DNA of 43,436 bases from Oscillospiraceae bacterium (lineage in GTDB: Bacteria; Bacillota; Clostridia; UMGS1810): contig SVJM01000003.1 in NCBI GenBank assembly GCA_015068975.1, positions 1 to 43,436 on the forward strand. Reading direction: 5' to 3'. The notes below the pieces were generated by a model. The model ran no database searches. It was not told the DNA's origin and worked only from the letters and a program-made list of their open reading frames with translations. Below, in pieces: positions 1 through 8,224 of this stretch (position 1 is the first letter of the stretch; every line of letters starts with the position of its first letter). A program made the translations under genes and the position numbers.

Positions 1-280
1 CAATGAATTGCCTGCGGCATGAATTGAAATCACAGATTTCATGAATTGAGCCTTACGGCTCATGAATTGCACTAAAGTGCATTATAAAAAAGTGCTTTAG
101 CACATCAACCCCCTTACCCCCAATCTTGGGGGTAGGACGGTACACTTTTTTGCGTGATGCAAATTTTCGCCGTGGACCGCGAAAATTCCTATCACATAAA
201 GGCAATTCAATTCATGGAGCATTAGCGAGAATTCATGATGGTACATCAATTCATGACAACATCGTTGTCAATTCATTAAG
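1..280. repeat. Modular hairpin array 1 (linker CATGAATTG, inverted halves)
   Basis: A constant linker alternates with short, different, self-complementary inserts. Linker copies read CATGAATTG (first copy AATGAATTG) at 2-10, 18-26, 40-48 and 61-69. The inverse, CAATTCATG or a one-base variant, occurs at 208-216, 229-237, 247-255 and 269-277. Inserts are mini-hairpins: CC-tgc-GG (11-17), AAATC-aca-GATTT (27-39), AGCC-ttac-GGCT (49-60), CACT-aa-AGTG (70-79), ATG-gta-CAT (238-246) and ACAAC-atc-GTTGT (256-268). The insert at 217-228 is imperfect. The centre carries further inverted repeats: 92-103, 115-134 (9-base arms) and 162-189 (9-base arms). The left edge may continue outside the window. 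The ORFs crossing it look like artefacts. Confidence 0.85.
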
Positions 281-397
281 AGGTTTTCTTTTCCAATCCT
301 TCCACCATGCAATCTCCTCCACCGATGATGCGACTTTTTTCGGGACACTGAGAGCATCGTCCACTACAAAAATCTTTGATGAAATATGGTAATGAAA
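281..397. other. Intergenic, no gene recognised
   Basis: This sequence follows the hairpin array directly. A minus-strand reading frame crosses it (251-445), but it has no ribosome binding site and runs into repeats on both sides. It is most likely part of the repeat landscape. Nothing else could be supported here. Confidence 0.5.
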
Positions 398-463
398 TGT
401 TGTAGGGGCGGGGTTCCATCCCCGCCCGTTTATTTGGGAGGGCACAGAGACCCTCCCCTACAA
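398..463. repeat. GC-rich intergenic repeat with nested hairpins
   Basis: Outer arms TTGTAGGGG (400-408) and CCCCTACAA (455-463) enclose two hairpins: GGGCGGGG/CCCCGCCC (406-413/420-427) and GGGAGGG/CCCTCCC (436-442/451-457). The inner and outer stems overlap by a few bases, so alternative folds are possible. A related but shorter element lies at 32630-32690. Such GTAGGGGCGG elements are, from general knowledge, common between genes of gut Firmicutes. Confidence 0.65.
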
Positions 464-472
464 ATTTGCCTC

Positions 473-518
473 ATCCGTCGTCATTCCGAGCCTGCCCTGA
501 GCGGAGCCGAAGGGAAAC
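473..518. repeat. GTCATTC...AACATCT intergenic repeat, probably truncated
   Basis: The motif begins GTCATTCCGAGC at 480 and ends GGGAAACATCT at about 517. It has the same core as the paired element at 21854-21952 and the same CCGTC left flank. The matching right flank (GACGGA) is missing, so the hairpin that encloses the core at the other locus cannot form here. Confidence 0.55.
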
Positions 519-523
519 ATCTG

Positions 524-570
524 AAAACAAAAAAGATATGCCACCGTTTCACAACAGTCAGCATATCTTT
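524..570 (-). terminator. Rho-independent terminator of the polysaccharide operon
   Basis: On the minus strand AAAGATATGC (570-561) pairs with GCATATCTTT (541-532). An inner CTGTT/AACGG pairing extends the stem, and a T-rich tract (TTTTTTGTTTT) follows. The 5' arm includes the first two bases of the TAA stop codon (571-569) of the nucleotidyltransferase-like gene. It closes the long minus-strand operon. Confidence 0.85.
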
Positions 571-1750
571 ATAATCCAATTTCTCTGAGGTAATCCGAAG
601 TAGATTTATCCTCTGTATCCCCCTTTGATACGAGGTTAAGCTCTTTGAGACTTTTTTTGACTTTTTTACCAAATAGCAGTCTCTCTATCCACCTTCTTAC
701 AGTATAGAAGGGGTACATCCATTTGTGCTTTTGCAAAGAAGGATACAAGTATTTAAGCACGTCATAGGGCATAAAAATCCGATAAAAAATGTATCCTGAT
801 TTACCACCCTTTTTGTTTTGTTTATAGGTAATATTATTATCCACATTGCCATATACACCGCCGGAAATAATATAATTCTGTAGAAAAAGTGTAATGTCTG
901 TATGCTCCATATCCCCGAACCACACCTTGGAAAGGTCACTTGCATATGATGAAAATTTGTCTAGTCTGCAAGCTTTAAGAACAGTATTTCTACTATTTAC
1001 ATCCCCATTATATGCATTGTCTATAAGCCACAGATCGCAGATGGTCCTCAGTCCGCATCCACCACCCTCAAAATGCTTAGCCATATGGGCTATATGATAG
1101 AGATAGAAATTTTCACAAGACATTTCATAGAAATACTCCCATCCGTCTTTTTGTGTGGCATCCTGCCATACATAAGATAAGGGATCGGCATTCCATTTCC
1201 GCTTGTCGCCAAGATGAAGGGAATTTTCTTCAATAAGTGAGAAATGAAGCTCTATATGGACACCTGTTTTTGTAAAGAAGCTTATGTCATGGGAAGCCTC
1301 TTTGTCATAGGTGTAGCCAAGAGTATTTTCCACATATTCTCTTGCTCTTTGTATATCCTCTTCTCTCACAAGGATATCTATATCACAGCTTGTACGGTAC
1401 CATTCCTTGGGATAAAGGCTTCTTATAACAGAGCCTTTTAAGGGAATGAAAGGGATTTTTGCTTCTTCCAGTGCTTTGGTAATAATATTGTACTCATAGA
1501 GAGTCTTTTCTGTACGCATAAAGGCATTTCTGGCAGAGAGCTTGAATATTCCCATAAGCTCATCATCAGATATGAGAGAATCCCTTACTATCACATCAGA
1601 CACAATCTGCAAAACATCATTCTTCGATGCAATACTTATGAGATCACCCATCTCATTTTCTGTAAGCGTATCAAGGATTTCTCCCTGATAAGGTACATTG
1701 AGAAGCCCTGACCTTAAAAGAGCCACAAGCATACTATGAAGTTTTTGCAC
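569..1750 (-). CDS. Nucleotidyltransferase-like protein (NTP_transf_5 type)
   Basis: This 393-residue protein resembles the uncharacterised nucleotidyltransferase family PF14907, often found in polysaccharide loci. The diagnostic stretch is at about residues 100-130: a KGSVIRSLYP segment followed by RTSCDIDILV, where the two aspartates fit the metal-binding DxD of the fold. The GTG start at 1750 was chosen because AGGTGG lies 7 bases upstream. A TTG nine codons earlier has no ribosome site. It is the last gene of the operon, 32 bases after the acyltransferase, and its stop codon lies inside the terminator stem. The transferred nucleotide and acceptor are unknown. A role in modifying a surface glycan is inferred from position only. 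Confidence 0.8.
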   Translation of the reverse strand: MQKLHSMLVALLRSGLLNVPYQGEILDTLTENEMGDLISIASKNDVLQIVSDVIVRDSLISDDELMGIFKLSARNAFMRTEKTLYEYNIITKALEEAKIPFIPLKGSVIRSLYPKEWYRTSCDIDILVREEDIQRAREYVENTLGYTYDKEASHDISFFTKTGVHIELHFSLIEENSLHLGDKRKWNADPLSYVWQDATQKDGWEYFYEMSCENFYLYHIAHMAKHFEGGGCGLRTICDLWLIDNAYNGDVNSRNTVLKACRLDKFSSYASDLSKVWFGDMEHTDITLFLQNYIISGGVYGNVDNNITYKQNKKGGKSGYIFYRIFMPYDVLKYLYPSLQKHKWMYPFYTVRRWIERLLFGKKVKKSLKELNLVSKGDTEDKSTSDYLREIGL

Positions 1751-1782
1751 ATTGTCACCACCTTTGTAAAACGACAAATTAT

Positions 1783-2826
1783 TTATTTTTCGCCGATAAG
1801 ATATTTTGTCAGCTTAAACTTAAGAAGTATTTCTGATATTATCACCGACACTGCAAACGATACCAAAAAATTGATTGCACTATGAATATATGGATTAACC
1901 AATCCATTGAGGTAAACTGTTGTAAGGTATATTATCTGCTGATGAAAAAGATACACGGGCATACTTACTTTAGAAAGATATACAAATATCTTTTTGTCTC
2001 CAAAGAAATTTCCAAGTCTTGTTAATACAAAAAACGCCATAAGCGCGCCAAGTACATGAACCGAGAAATTGACACCTATTCCGATAAGTGTAAATATTTT
2101 TGAGTCAAAAGTCTTTATATACAAAGATAATATGTATACACCAGATGAGCAACTAACATATACAATCGAAGGAATTTTTCTTAACACATCAAAAAATCTG
2201 TTTTCTCCATGTGAATACTGTCTCAGTTTAAATCCTGCATAAAACATTGGAAGATAACCGCAGGCTGCCCATATCTGAAATACATTCGGCATGATCCTTT
2301 GCCCCACTATCTGCATTAGATAAATAAATATCACAGACAATAAACCTAAAACAGATCTGTATTTCCATATGTTTGCCATAAAAAACGATACAGCAAACAC
2401 TACAAACAGCATCACAAGAAACCAAAGCTGATCAGGTGCTATTGCAAGTGCAAATTTGTTTATCGCACCTGAAAGTGTTCCTTTGTTTACAAAAAGATAG
2501 AAAGGTATCGCCCATACCAACGATACGAAGATGTATGGTACTATCAGTCTTGCAAATTTATTTTTCAAAAATGGCAAGGTCTCTTCGTACCCGCCTTTGT
2601 CATACTTCACAAAGTAAAAAATATATCCCGATATCAATGCAAATGCGTATATATGAAAACTTGTAAGATACTTTGCTGTTTCCTTTAGAACAACAGATGA
2701 AAAAACAGGCGATATAACTTTAAACCATCCTCCCGTCCAAAAGAGCATACTATGATAAACTACTATCAGTATCATGAGCACAGTCTTGGCAAAAGTGCAG
2801 TTTTTCAGTTCTTTTTGTGCTGTCAT
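1783..2826 (-). CDS. Acyltransferase family 3 membrane protein (sugar O-acetylase type)
   Basis: This 347-residue polytopic protein has about ten hydrophobic segments and belongs to acyltransferase-3 (PF01757), whose members O-acetylate surface sugars using cytoplasmic acyl-CoA. The N-terminal segment VLMILIVVYHSMLFW carries the conserved histidine of the family, and the RLIVPY segment near residue 92 also fits. The start codon overlaps the flippase stop by four bases (ATGA), which suggests translational coupling. Together with the MBOAT/SGNH pair at the other end of the operon it gives the locus at least two O-acylation routes. The sugar that is acylated cannot be told from sequence. Confidence 0.88.
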   Translation of the reverse strand: MTAQKELKNCTFAKTVLMILIVVYHSMLFWTGGWFKVISPVFSSVVLKETAKYLTSFHIYAFALISGYIFYFVKYDKGGYEETLPFLKNKFARLIVPYIFVSLVWAIPFYLFVNKGTLSGAINKFALAIAPDQLWFLVMLFVVFAVSFFMANIWKYRSVLGLLSVIFIYLMQIVGQRIMPNVFQIWAACGYLPMFYAGFKLRQYSHGENRFFDVLRKIPSIVYVSCSSGVYILSLYIKTFDSKIFTLIGIGVNFSVHVLGALMAFFVLTRLGNFFGDKKIFVYLSKVSMPVYLFHQQIIYLTTVYLNGLVNPYIHSAINFLVSFAVSVIISEILLKFKLTKYLIGEK

Positions 2827-4307
2827 ATTTTCACATCCTCTTTTATAAGCTTAAGTTTCTTTGCAATCTTATTTACAGGTTTTAATCCAAAAATCACCTT
2901 TCTCATACTTGGGAATAGCATTATAAGCCCAAAGTATACTATTATACATATAAATACCGATACAAACTGCCATACCATATGTGACGATACCATAAGAAGG
3001 AAATGTCCCACAACTCCCATTGTAATGGCACATACAAACTGAGGAACAAGGTTCTTAAGAACTTCCCAGGCTTTGATTTTGAATATAATATGTACGATGA
3101 TAAGTCCCATAAGAGCACCGATAATTCTTATCATTGGTCTGGCGGTACAAAGCAGATCAAATCCACCCTTTGCACCCCATATGGTAATCGGGATAAGGAA
3201 TATCAGATAAATTATCTGAGAGAATACAGATATATTTGGCTTTCCCTTGCTTCTGTATATAGTACCGGCAAAGTCATTGACAACAACGGTAAGTGCATTC
3301 ATAAGCGCCCACAAGCCCATAAACCTGCTTGCTTCCATCCATTGACTTCCCAAAAGGATTGTTGTTACAAGATCAGAGAAGACAAACATCCCCACCCCCA
3401 TAGGAAGAGAAAACAAAGCAAACATTCTCTGAAAGTCAAAGAGTGTATTTTTGTACTGCAAATCGTCATCCTGACATCTGGAAAGTGTAGCAAAAAGCAC
3501 AGGAACAACAGAGCCTGTTACTATACCCATATAGGAGTTAACAGTTGTAATTACCGTTCTGTAAAGGCCCAGATAATGGTCATTGAGATATCTTCCGATT
3601 ATAAATATTCCACTGTAGCCTGTAAACCATATAAGAATAGACTCAAGAAGCGACCATGCAGAAAAAGAAAACATTTCCCTAAATCGTCTGAATGAGTAAA
3701 AGAATTTAATCTTCCATTCGGATTTAGCCACAAGAACTATTGACTGGAAAAGATGCTTACCTATCGTACCTATAACCAATGCCCAGTAGTTTCTGAATAT
3801 CAGAGCAAGCGGAATAGTCACAAATATCGGCGTAACGGATATTGCCATTCTGGCATAAAAAAGAGTCTTGAAATCCAGTTTTCTCTTATACACTGCTATC
3901 TGTATACTTGAAAATGCAACCAGAAGTATAGAGATGGATGATACTGCTATCCCAAGTCCAAGATCGGGAGAGCCTACCCATGCCGCTATCTGATCTCTGA
4001 AAAATACTATAATCAAAACAGCAATAAGTGACATAATAAAATTCGACCAAAATGCCACGTTAATGCTTTCTTCCTCTGCTTTTTTATCTTCAAATTTCTT
4101 CTGAATTACATATTTCTGAAATCCCGCATCAGTAAACACCTCTGCAAAGCTTACTACCATTGTCATAACTGCTACTGCACCGAAAGCTGATGGTGTAAGA
4201 AGCCTTGCCAGAACCATATTTATTATTGGTGAAAGTAATTTCGTAACTACCTCTGTTATAAGAGACCATTTGGTAGCTGCAACTGACTTTTGCTTTATAT
4301 TGTCCAT
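2823..4307 (-). CDS. Wzx-type oligosaccharide flippase
   Basis: This 494-residue membrane protein has 12-14 predicted hydrophobic helices and is of the MOP/polysaccharide transporter type. The N-terminal segment (about residues 15-60, including NMVLARLLTPSAFGAVAVM) is typical of the WzxC/TuaB-like branch. It should flip undecaprenyl-linked repeat units across the membrane for polymerisation by the Wzy-like protein encoded at 9141-10475. It starts 21 bases after the preceding glycosyltransferase and overlaps the acyltransferase by four bases. Substrate specificity is not readable from sequence. Confidence 0.9.
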   Translation of the reverse strand: MDNIKQKSVAATKWSLITEVVTKLLSPIINMVLARLLTPSAFGAVAVMTMVVSFAEVFTDAGFQKYVIQKKFEDKKAEEESINVAFWSNFIMSLIAVLIIVFFRDQIAAWVGSPDLGLGIAVSSISILLVAFSSIQIAVYKRKLDFKTLFYARMAISVTPIFVTIPLALIFRNYWALVIGTIGKHLFQSIVLVAKSEWKIKFFYSFRRFREMFSFSAWSLLESILIWFTGYSGIFIIGRYLNDHYLGLYRTVITTVNSYMGIVTGSVVPVLFATLSRCQDDDLQYKNTLFDFQRMFALFSLPMGVGMFVFSDLVTTILLGSQWMEASRFMGLWALMNALTVVVNDFAGTIYRSKGKPNISVFSQIIYLIFLIPITIWGAKGGFDLLCTARPMIRIIGALMGLIIVHIIFKIKAWEVLKNLVPQFVCAITMGVVGHFLLMVSSHMVWQFVSVFICIIVYFGLIMLFPSMRKVIFGLKPVNKIAKKLKLIKEDVKI

Positions 4308-4328
4308 TTAAACACCTTCATGTATGAT

Positions 4329-5417
4329 TTATTTCAACAATCCCTCAAAAAGCTCTTCCCATTGATTTAAGATCTTTGAGGATAAGAATTTATCTTTGAT
4401 TGCATTGTGGGCTTTTTCACCCATTGTTTTTCTCTCTTCAGGAGACATTTCTATAATCTGAAGTATCCTTTCTGCAAGTGCATCCACACCCTTGACAGGA
4501 ACAAGAAATCCGTCATCGCCATCAGTTATGATATCGGAAGGCCCTGTTTCACAATCGGTGGATACACAAGGAAGTCCCATTGCCATTGCCTCCACAAGGG
4601 CATTTGGCATTCCTTCATAATAGGATGACATTACATACATATCGCTTTTAGCATATTCATCAAGAGTGTTATTAGTCCAGCCTTTTAAAAGTATGTTATC
4701 CGAAAGACCGCTTTCTTCTATCATTGCCTGAAGGCTTCCTTCCAGAGGACCTTTGCCAAATATGGAGAGGGTAACATCAGGATACTTGGAAACCACTTTT
4801 TTCATAGCATTTATCATTACAGGATAATCCTTCTGTGTGGCGAGTCTTCCTGCCATAATGATTTTTTTGCAATTTTCGTATTCAGATTCTCCTTTAGCTC
4901 TTTTTAAAGCTTCATCAGATACAGGGTTTGCAATAACAGTACACTTCTTTCTGAGACGCTTCTTCATAAGAGGTACCTGTGATTCTGTCTGTACAATGAT
5001 TGCATCTGACGAATGAAACCACAGCTTATCTATAGTTGCCCTTAAGCCTTTGACAGTCCACAGAAGTCTTGGATTGCTTCGTATGGAAGAAACCTTCTTG
5101 AATCTCATACCAAAGGAAGAAACAAAAAGACCGTATCCGCCCTCAAGAAATCCTATGGCTACATCCGGAGATGTGTTCTTTATCAGCTTTCTCGTAAGGA
5201 GAATTCTGTTTATTTCTGATATTTTTTTGTATTCTTCAGGAGATGATGCAAGAGATAAAACCTTCACCTTCTCGCTAAGAGGGTATTCCTTTTCATTTCT
5301 TGTATAAAGAAGCAGAGTCACATCGTGACCTTTATCTGCCAGATAGCTTGTAGCAACGGAAATAACCCTCTGTGCTCCTCCGTCTGTAAGATTCCCACTC
5401 ATAAAAAGAATTTTCAT
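4329..5417 (-). CDS. GT4 glycosyltransferase (first of four)
   Basis: This 362-residue GT-B enzyme has an N-terminal GT4 acceptor half beginning MKILFMSGNLTDGGAQRV. Its C-terminal donor half contains the retaining-GT signature EGMPNALVE (E-x7-E) near residue 270. The ATG at 5417 is preferred over the upstream ATG at 5450 because AAAGGAG sits 8 bases before it and the protein then begins at the conserved core. It is the first gene after a 130-base gap containing a strong hairpin and an inverted repeat, so the flippase end of the locus may have partly separate expression. It probably adds one sugar of the repeat unit; donor and linkage are unknown. Confidence 0.9.
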   Translation of the reverse strand: MKILFMSGNLTDGGAQRVISVATSYLADKGHDVTLLLYTRNEKEYPLSEKVKVLSLASSPEEYKKISEINRILLTRKLIKNTSPDVAIGFLEGGYGLFVSSFGMRFKKVSSIRSNPRLLWTVKGLRATIDKLWFHSSDAIIVQTESQVPLMKKRLRKKCTVIANPVSDEALKRAKGESEYENCKKIIMAGRLATQKDYPVMINAMKKVVSKYPDVTLSIFGKGPLEGSLQAMIEESGLSDNILLKGWTNNTLDEYAKSDMYVMSSYYEGMPNALVEAMAMGLPCVSTDCETGPSDIITDGDDGFLVPVKGVDALAERILQIIEMSPEERKTMGEKAHNAIKDKFLSSKILNQWEELFEGLLK

Positions 5418-5447
5418 AAAACATTCTCCTTTTTCATCAAACAAAAG

Positions 5448-5490
5448 CATTTTCCAATATACAGTTCTTTTGTCAATACATTGGAAAATG
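5448..5490 (-). promoter_or_regulatory. Possible internal promoter inside an inverted repeat
   Basis: Arms CATTTTCCAAT (5448-5458) and ATTGGAAAATG (5480-5490) are a perfect 11-base inverted repeat. Between them, on the minus strand, is TTGACA (5476-5471). The position 17 bases downstream reads AAAATG, a poor -10. It could be an operator-controlled weak promoter for the last four genes, or a plain hairpin. Inference only. Confidence 0.3.
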
Positions 5491-5501
5491 TTTTTATTTA
5501 C

Positions 5502-5536
5502 AATATGTATCCCGCATATAATGCGGGATACATATT
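5502..5536. repeat. Strong 16-bp hairpin after the symporter gene
   Basis: A perfect 16-base stem (5502-5517 with 5521-5536, core ATCCCGCAT/ATGCGGGAT) with a 3-base loop lies 12 bases after the symporter stop. Neither strand has a good T-tract after it, so it is not a classical terminator. It may protect the upstream mRNA end or attenuate transcription inside the operon. Confidence 0.6.
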
Positions 5537-5547
5537 GATGTATTAAA

Positions 5548-7128
5548 TTATTTACCTACTGCACTCATATATGGTATAGCATAAGCAAAAAGCATAACCA
5601 CAAAGAATACTACACCGTATACAATATACCAGATGCCGTATTTGTTCATACTGCCAACATCTTCTTTTGCCACGTGAAGCTTAGCATACTCAGCCTTTTC
5701 TTCTTCTGTAGGCTTCTTAATAAGGCTACCGATTACAACACCTACAATACTCATAAGAATACCGATGAAGAATGGGTCGAGATACATAGGAAATGTGATA
5801 CCTGCTACTGAAGAAATTGTCTTTGTCACAGCACATCCGAGGAAGCCAAAAAGCATACCAAGGAAAGCACCGAGAGAAGAAATCTTCTTGCTCCATACAC
5901 TTGCGATAGCCACTACTGCCCATGAGCTTGCGATAACTGTACCGCCAAAGTACATAATCCAGAATATCTGAGGTGGATTGAAATATGCAAGAACCAGAAC
6001 AATAAGACTTGCAACCACCATACCTGCTCTCGAAATAGTAAGCTGTTTCTTCACACTCTGTTTTTTTACATCCATAATATCATTTGTAATAGCAAATCCT
6101 ATCAACGAAAGGAATGTGGATGCAGAAGAAATACCTGCTGCAAGAATACCTGTAAGAAGAATAACACCAACAATCTTAGGCATAAGATTCATTGCTGCCC
6201 AGATCATACTCTGAGAAGGTACCAGATCCGGATTGATCTTCTGAATAAATGCTGCTGCGAAATAAAGGAATGTGGTGATTGTGATAACTGCTGCAGAAGC
6301 GTATACTGCTGACTTAAGTACAGTCTTTTCGTCCTTCGCCATAAGGTATCTGCTGGTCTGCCATGGGCTGATCATAACAACAAGCGCCCATACTACACCA
6401 TATGTAACTGCCCATGTGATGTTTTCTGTGCCGGTTGGATAGAGGTAATCAAGATTGCCGCCTGCAGAAATGATACCGGGGGTTGTAGTAGAATTTGCAA
6501 GCTCACCGATAGCACTTGTCCATCCGCCCGCATGATTTACGATAAACGGAATACCCACAAGGGCTGCTGCAAGGAACACAAGGAACATAATGGTATCTGT
6601 GATAAGTACTCCTGAAGAGCCTGACCAGATAGTGAAAATCGCAAAGGTAAACCATGCAATGATTACACACCACTTATACTCAAGTCCTGTAATAGATGTC
6701 ATAAGTGTACTGATACCCTGCATTGCAGAAAGCATATATGCTGTAACAGCAACAATAGTAATAGCACCTGCAAGCTTGGTCATCTTTTTGTCATTAAATC
6801 TCTTGCCGAAATACTCACTGATGGTAAGAGCTTCTGATCTTCTTACAAATCTTCCGAAAAGTGAAGAACCGAAAAGGTAACCTGTACCCTGCATTACACC
6901 TACAATAACAATTGGAATAAAGAATCCTGAATATACTTCTCCTGTATCACCCAGAAATGCACCTGTACTTAAGAAAGATGCAACAAGGGATCCAACGATA
7001 AGAATAGTAGGGGCCTTTCTTCCTGCCACATAGTAGTCATTTGTGTCCTTGACTTTTTTTCCGGCATACATTCCCACTGCAAGATAAACAATCATGGAAA
7101 TAATTACGCCGATAAGATAAATGTTCAT
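5548..7128 (-). CDS. Sodium:solute symporter (SSS family)
   Basis: This 526-residue protein has about 13 hydrophobic helices. The N-terminus (VKDTNDYYVAGRKAP, residues 27-41) is characteristic of the SSS/SLC5 family, including the D-x-YxAGR motif between helices 1 and 2. It should couple sodium influx to uptake of a small solute (sugar, amino acid, carboxylate or similar). The ATG at 7128 is preceded by AGGAGG in the gap from the micropeptide gene, 25 bases upstream. A solute importer inside a polysaccharide locus is unusual. It could supply a decorating group or be an unrelated insertion; the substrate is not readable. Confidence 0.92.
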   Translation of the reverse strand: MNIYLIGVIISMIVYLAVGMYAGKKVKDTNDYYVAGRKAPTILIVGSLVASFLSTGAFLGDTGEVYSGFFIPIVIVGVMQGTGYLFGSSLFGRFVRRSEALTISEYFGKRFNDKKMTKLAGAITIVAVTAYMLSAMQGISTLMTSITGLEYKWCVIIAWFTFAIFTIWSGSSGVLITDTIMFLVFLAAALVGIPFIVNHAGGWTSAIGELANSTTTPGIISAGGNLDYLYPTGTENITWAVTYGVVWALVVMISPWQTSRYLMAKDEKTVLKSAVYASAAVITITTFLYFAAAFIQKINPDLVPSQSMIWAAMNLMPKIVGVILLTGILAAGISSASTFLSLIGFAITNDIMDVKKQSVKKQLTISRAGMVVASLIVLVLAYFNPPQIFWIMYFGGTVIASSWAVVAIASVWSKKISSLGAFLGMLFGFLGCAVTKTISSVAGITFPMYLDPFFIGILMSIVGVVIGSLIKKPTEEEKAEYAKLHVAKEDVGSMNKYGIWYIVYGVVFFVVMLFAYAIPYMSAVGK

Positions 7129-7153
7129 TTTACTTTTCCTCCTTGTTTATATA

Positions 7154-7243
7154 CTATTTTTCACTTCGTTTGTTCCATAGCAAAAAGAATATACCTGATG
7201 CAATAATCCATGTGCCCAATGCTATAGTGATACCCAGTTCCAT
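7154..7243 (-). CDS. 29-residue membrane micropeptide (symporter small accessory protein-like)
   Basis: This very short gene encodes a peptide that starts MELGITIALGTW and ends LLWNKRSEK. It is one transmembrane helix (about residues 4-23) followed by a basic tail, which suggests a cytoplasmic C-terminus. AAGGAG lies 7 bases before the ATG, and the stop lies 25 bases before the symporter start. Small single-helix proteins next to SSS genes are known as symporter small accessory proteins, and this matches in size, composition and position. It is probably a stabilising or assembly subunit of the symporter. Coding status rests on ribosome site, helix pattern and context. Confidence 0.78.
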   Translation of the reverse strand: MELGITIALGTWIIASGIFFLLWNKRSEK

Positions 7244-7292
7244 AAAACCACTCCTTTTTTTAAATTTTTTATTTCATATATTGTAAATATAC

Positions 7293-8201
7293 TTACTTCA
7301 CAATATCAAGATCTATATATTCACCCATTTTGTAATCCCATTCTTCGGGGGTGATTTTTGTCATTCCGGAATCGTGGAAAAATGTCATTTCTCCAAGATA
7401 TATCTGACCTTTGTATATATAGAAATCTACTCTCACCTGTGGAATCCCCTTTGAAAGCTTGTCTGCGATCTCAAGCATCTCGGAAAGCTCCTCGGGCGGC
7501 TTAACATCTCCCTTTTCGTTAGGAAGATGGGTATGTATAGGAAGCTTGTTCCATTCTCTGTCAAAAAAAGTATTTGTACGTGTAGGAGTGTGCGCCACAC
7601 CCATACATACATCAATGATCTTAGCTTCTCCATTGAATGAAAACATCTTGTATTCAACCATACCCTCCGGAAGATCAAGATATTCTTCCGCTAAGATACA
7701 GGGCTTCACACCCTTGTACGGCCACTCACGACCTGACCAATAATAGTTAGTCTTGAGACTCTTATTAATCTTCTTTTTTGCTGATTCTATATCAAACTTT
7801 GACTTATCCTTGCATATAACTACCCCGCCTGAATCGTGGTTGCACTTAAGTACAAACTTTTCCGGCATTTTGTCAAAGTCGATATCTTCAAACTTTTCCC
7901 ACACACCTATATTCGGCACTATGTACTGTGCTCCGATCTTTTCTGTAATATAGTCCTTGAATGTAACCTTATCTACAATTCTTGTATACTCAGGATTATG
8001 GTCATATAGCTTCAGCCATTGAAGTTTTTCACTGAATGAAAGAGGATTTTCAAGATTAAGATTTTTTCCCATTCTTTTTTTGAATAAGCCTTTAAGTACC
8101 ATTTTGTCAGGGAGATATTTGCGCACAAAGGTACGATTCAATATATAAATGATTCCTGATGGTGTAAATAAGCACGGAAGTGCCTTTAGCAATTTATTCA
8201 T
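7293..8201 (-). CDS. TupA-like ATP-grasp protein, copy 1
   Basis: This 302-residue protein belongs to the TupA-like ATP-grasp family (PF14305), named for TupA of teichuronopeptide synthesis. The family is predicted to ligate amino acids or peptides to surface glycans. Visible features are the NPLSFSEKLQWLKL opening, the nucleotide-binding FVLKCNHDSGG (about residues 114-124), ILAEEY (about 167) and the late acidic metal site in YLGEMTFFHDSG (about 266-277). The ATG at 8201 has GGAGG 5 bases upstream; a GTG at 8228 is less likely. It is nearly identical in layout to copies 2 and 3, and adjoins copy 2 with a 23-base gap, so it is a tandem duplicate. The C-terminal end (ITPEEWDYKMGEYIDLD) is intact. 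Confidence 0.88.
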   Translation of the reverse strand: MNKLLKALPCLFTPSGIIYILNRTFVRKYLPDKMVLKGLFKKRMGKNLNLENPLSFSEKLQWLKLYDHNPEYTRIVDKVTFKDYITEKIGAQYIVPNIGVWEKFEDIDFDKMPEKFVLKCNHDSGGVVICKDKSKFDIESAKKKINKSLKTNYYWSGREWPYKGVKPCILAEEYLDLPEGMVEYKMFSFNGEAKIIDVCMGVAHTPTRTNTFFDREWNKLPIHTHLPNEKGDVKPPEELSEMLEIADKLSKGIPQVRVDFYIYKGQIYLGEMTFFHDSGMTKITPEEWDYKMGEYIDLDIVK

Positions 8202-8224
8202 ATATACCTCCGAATTTACAATGA

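Noticed and set aside
1-280. CRISPR array
   Set aside because: Linkers are only 9 bases, change orientation half-way, and spacers are 7-13 base palindromes. No cas genes are present.
126-445. Small proteins at the left edge on both strands
   Set aside because: No ribosome site, no recognisable domain, and the frames cross hairpin repeats.
3003-3695. 230-residue plus-strand protein
   Set aside because: It is the reverse-frame shadow of the flippase gene; composition is Lys/His/Tyr-rich without domain pattern.
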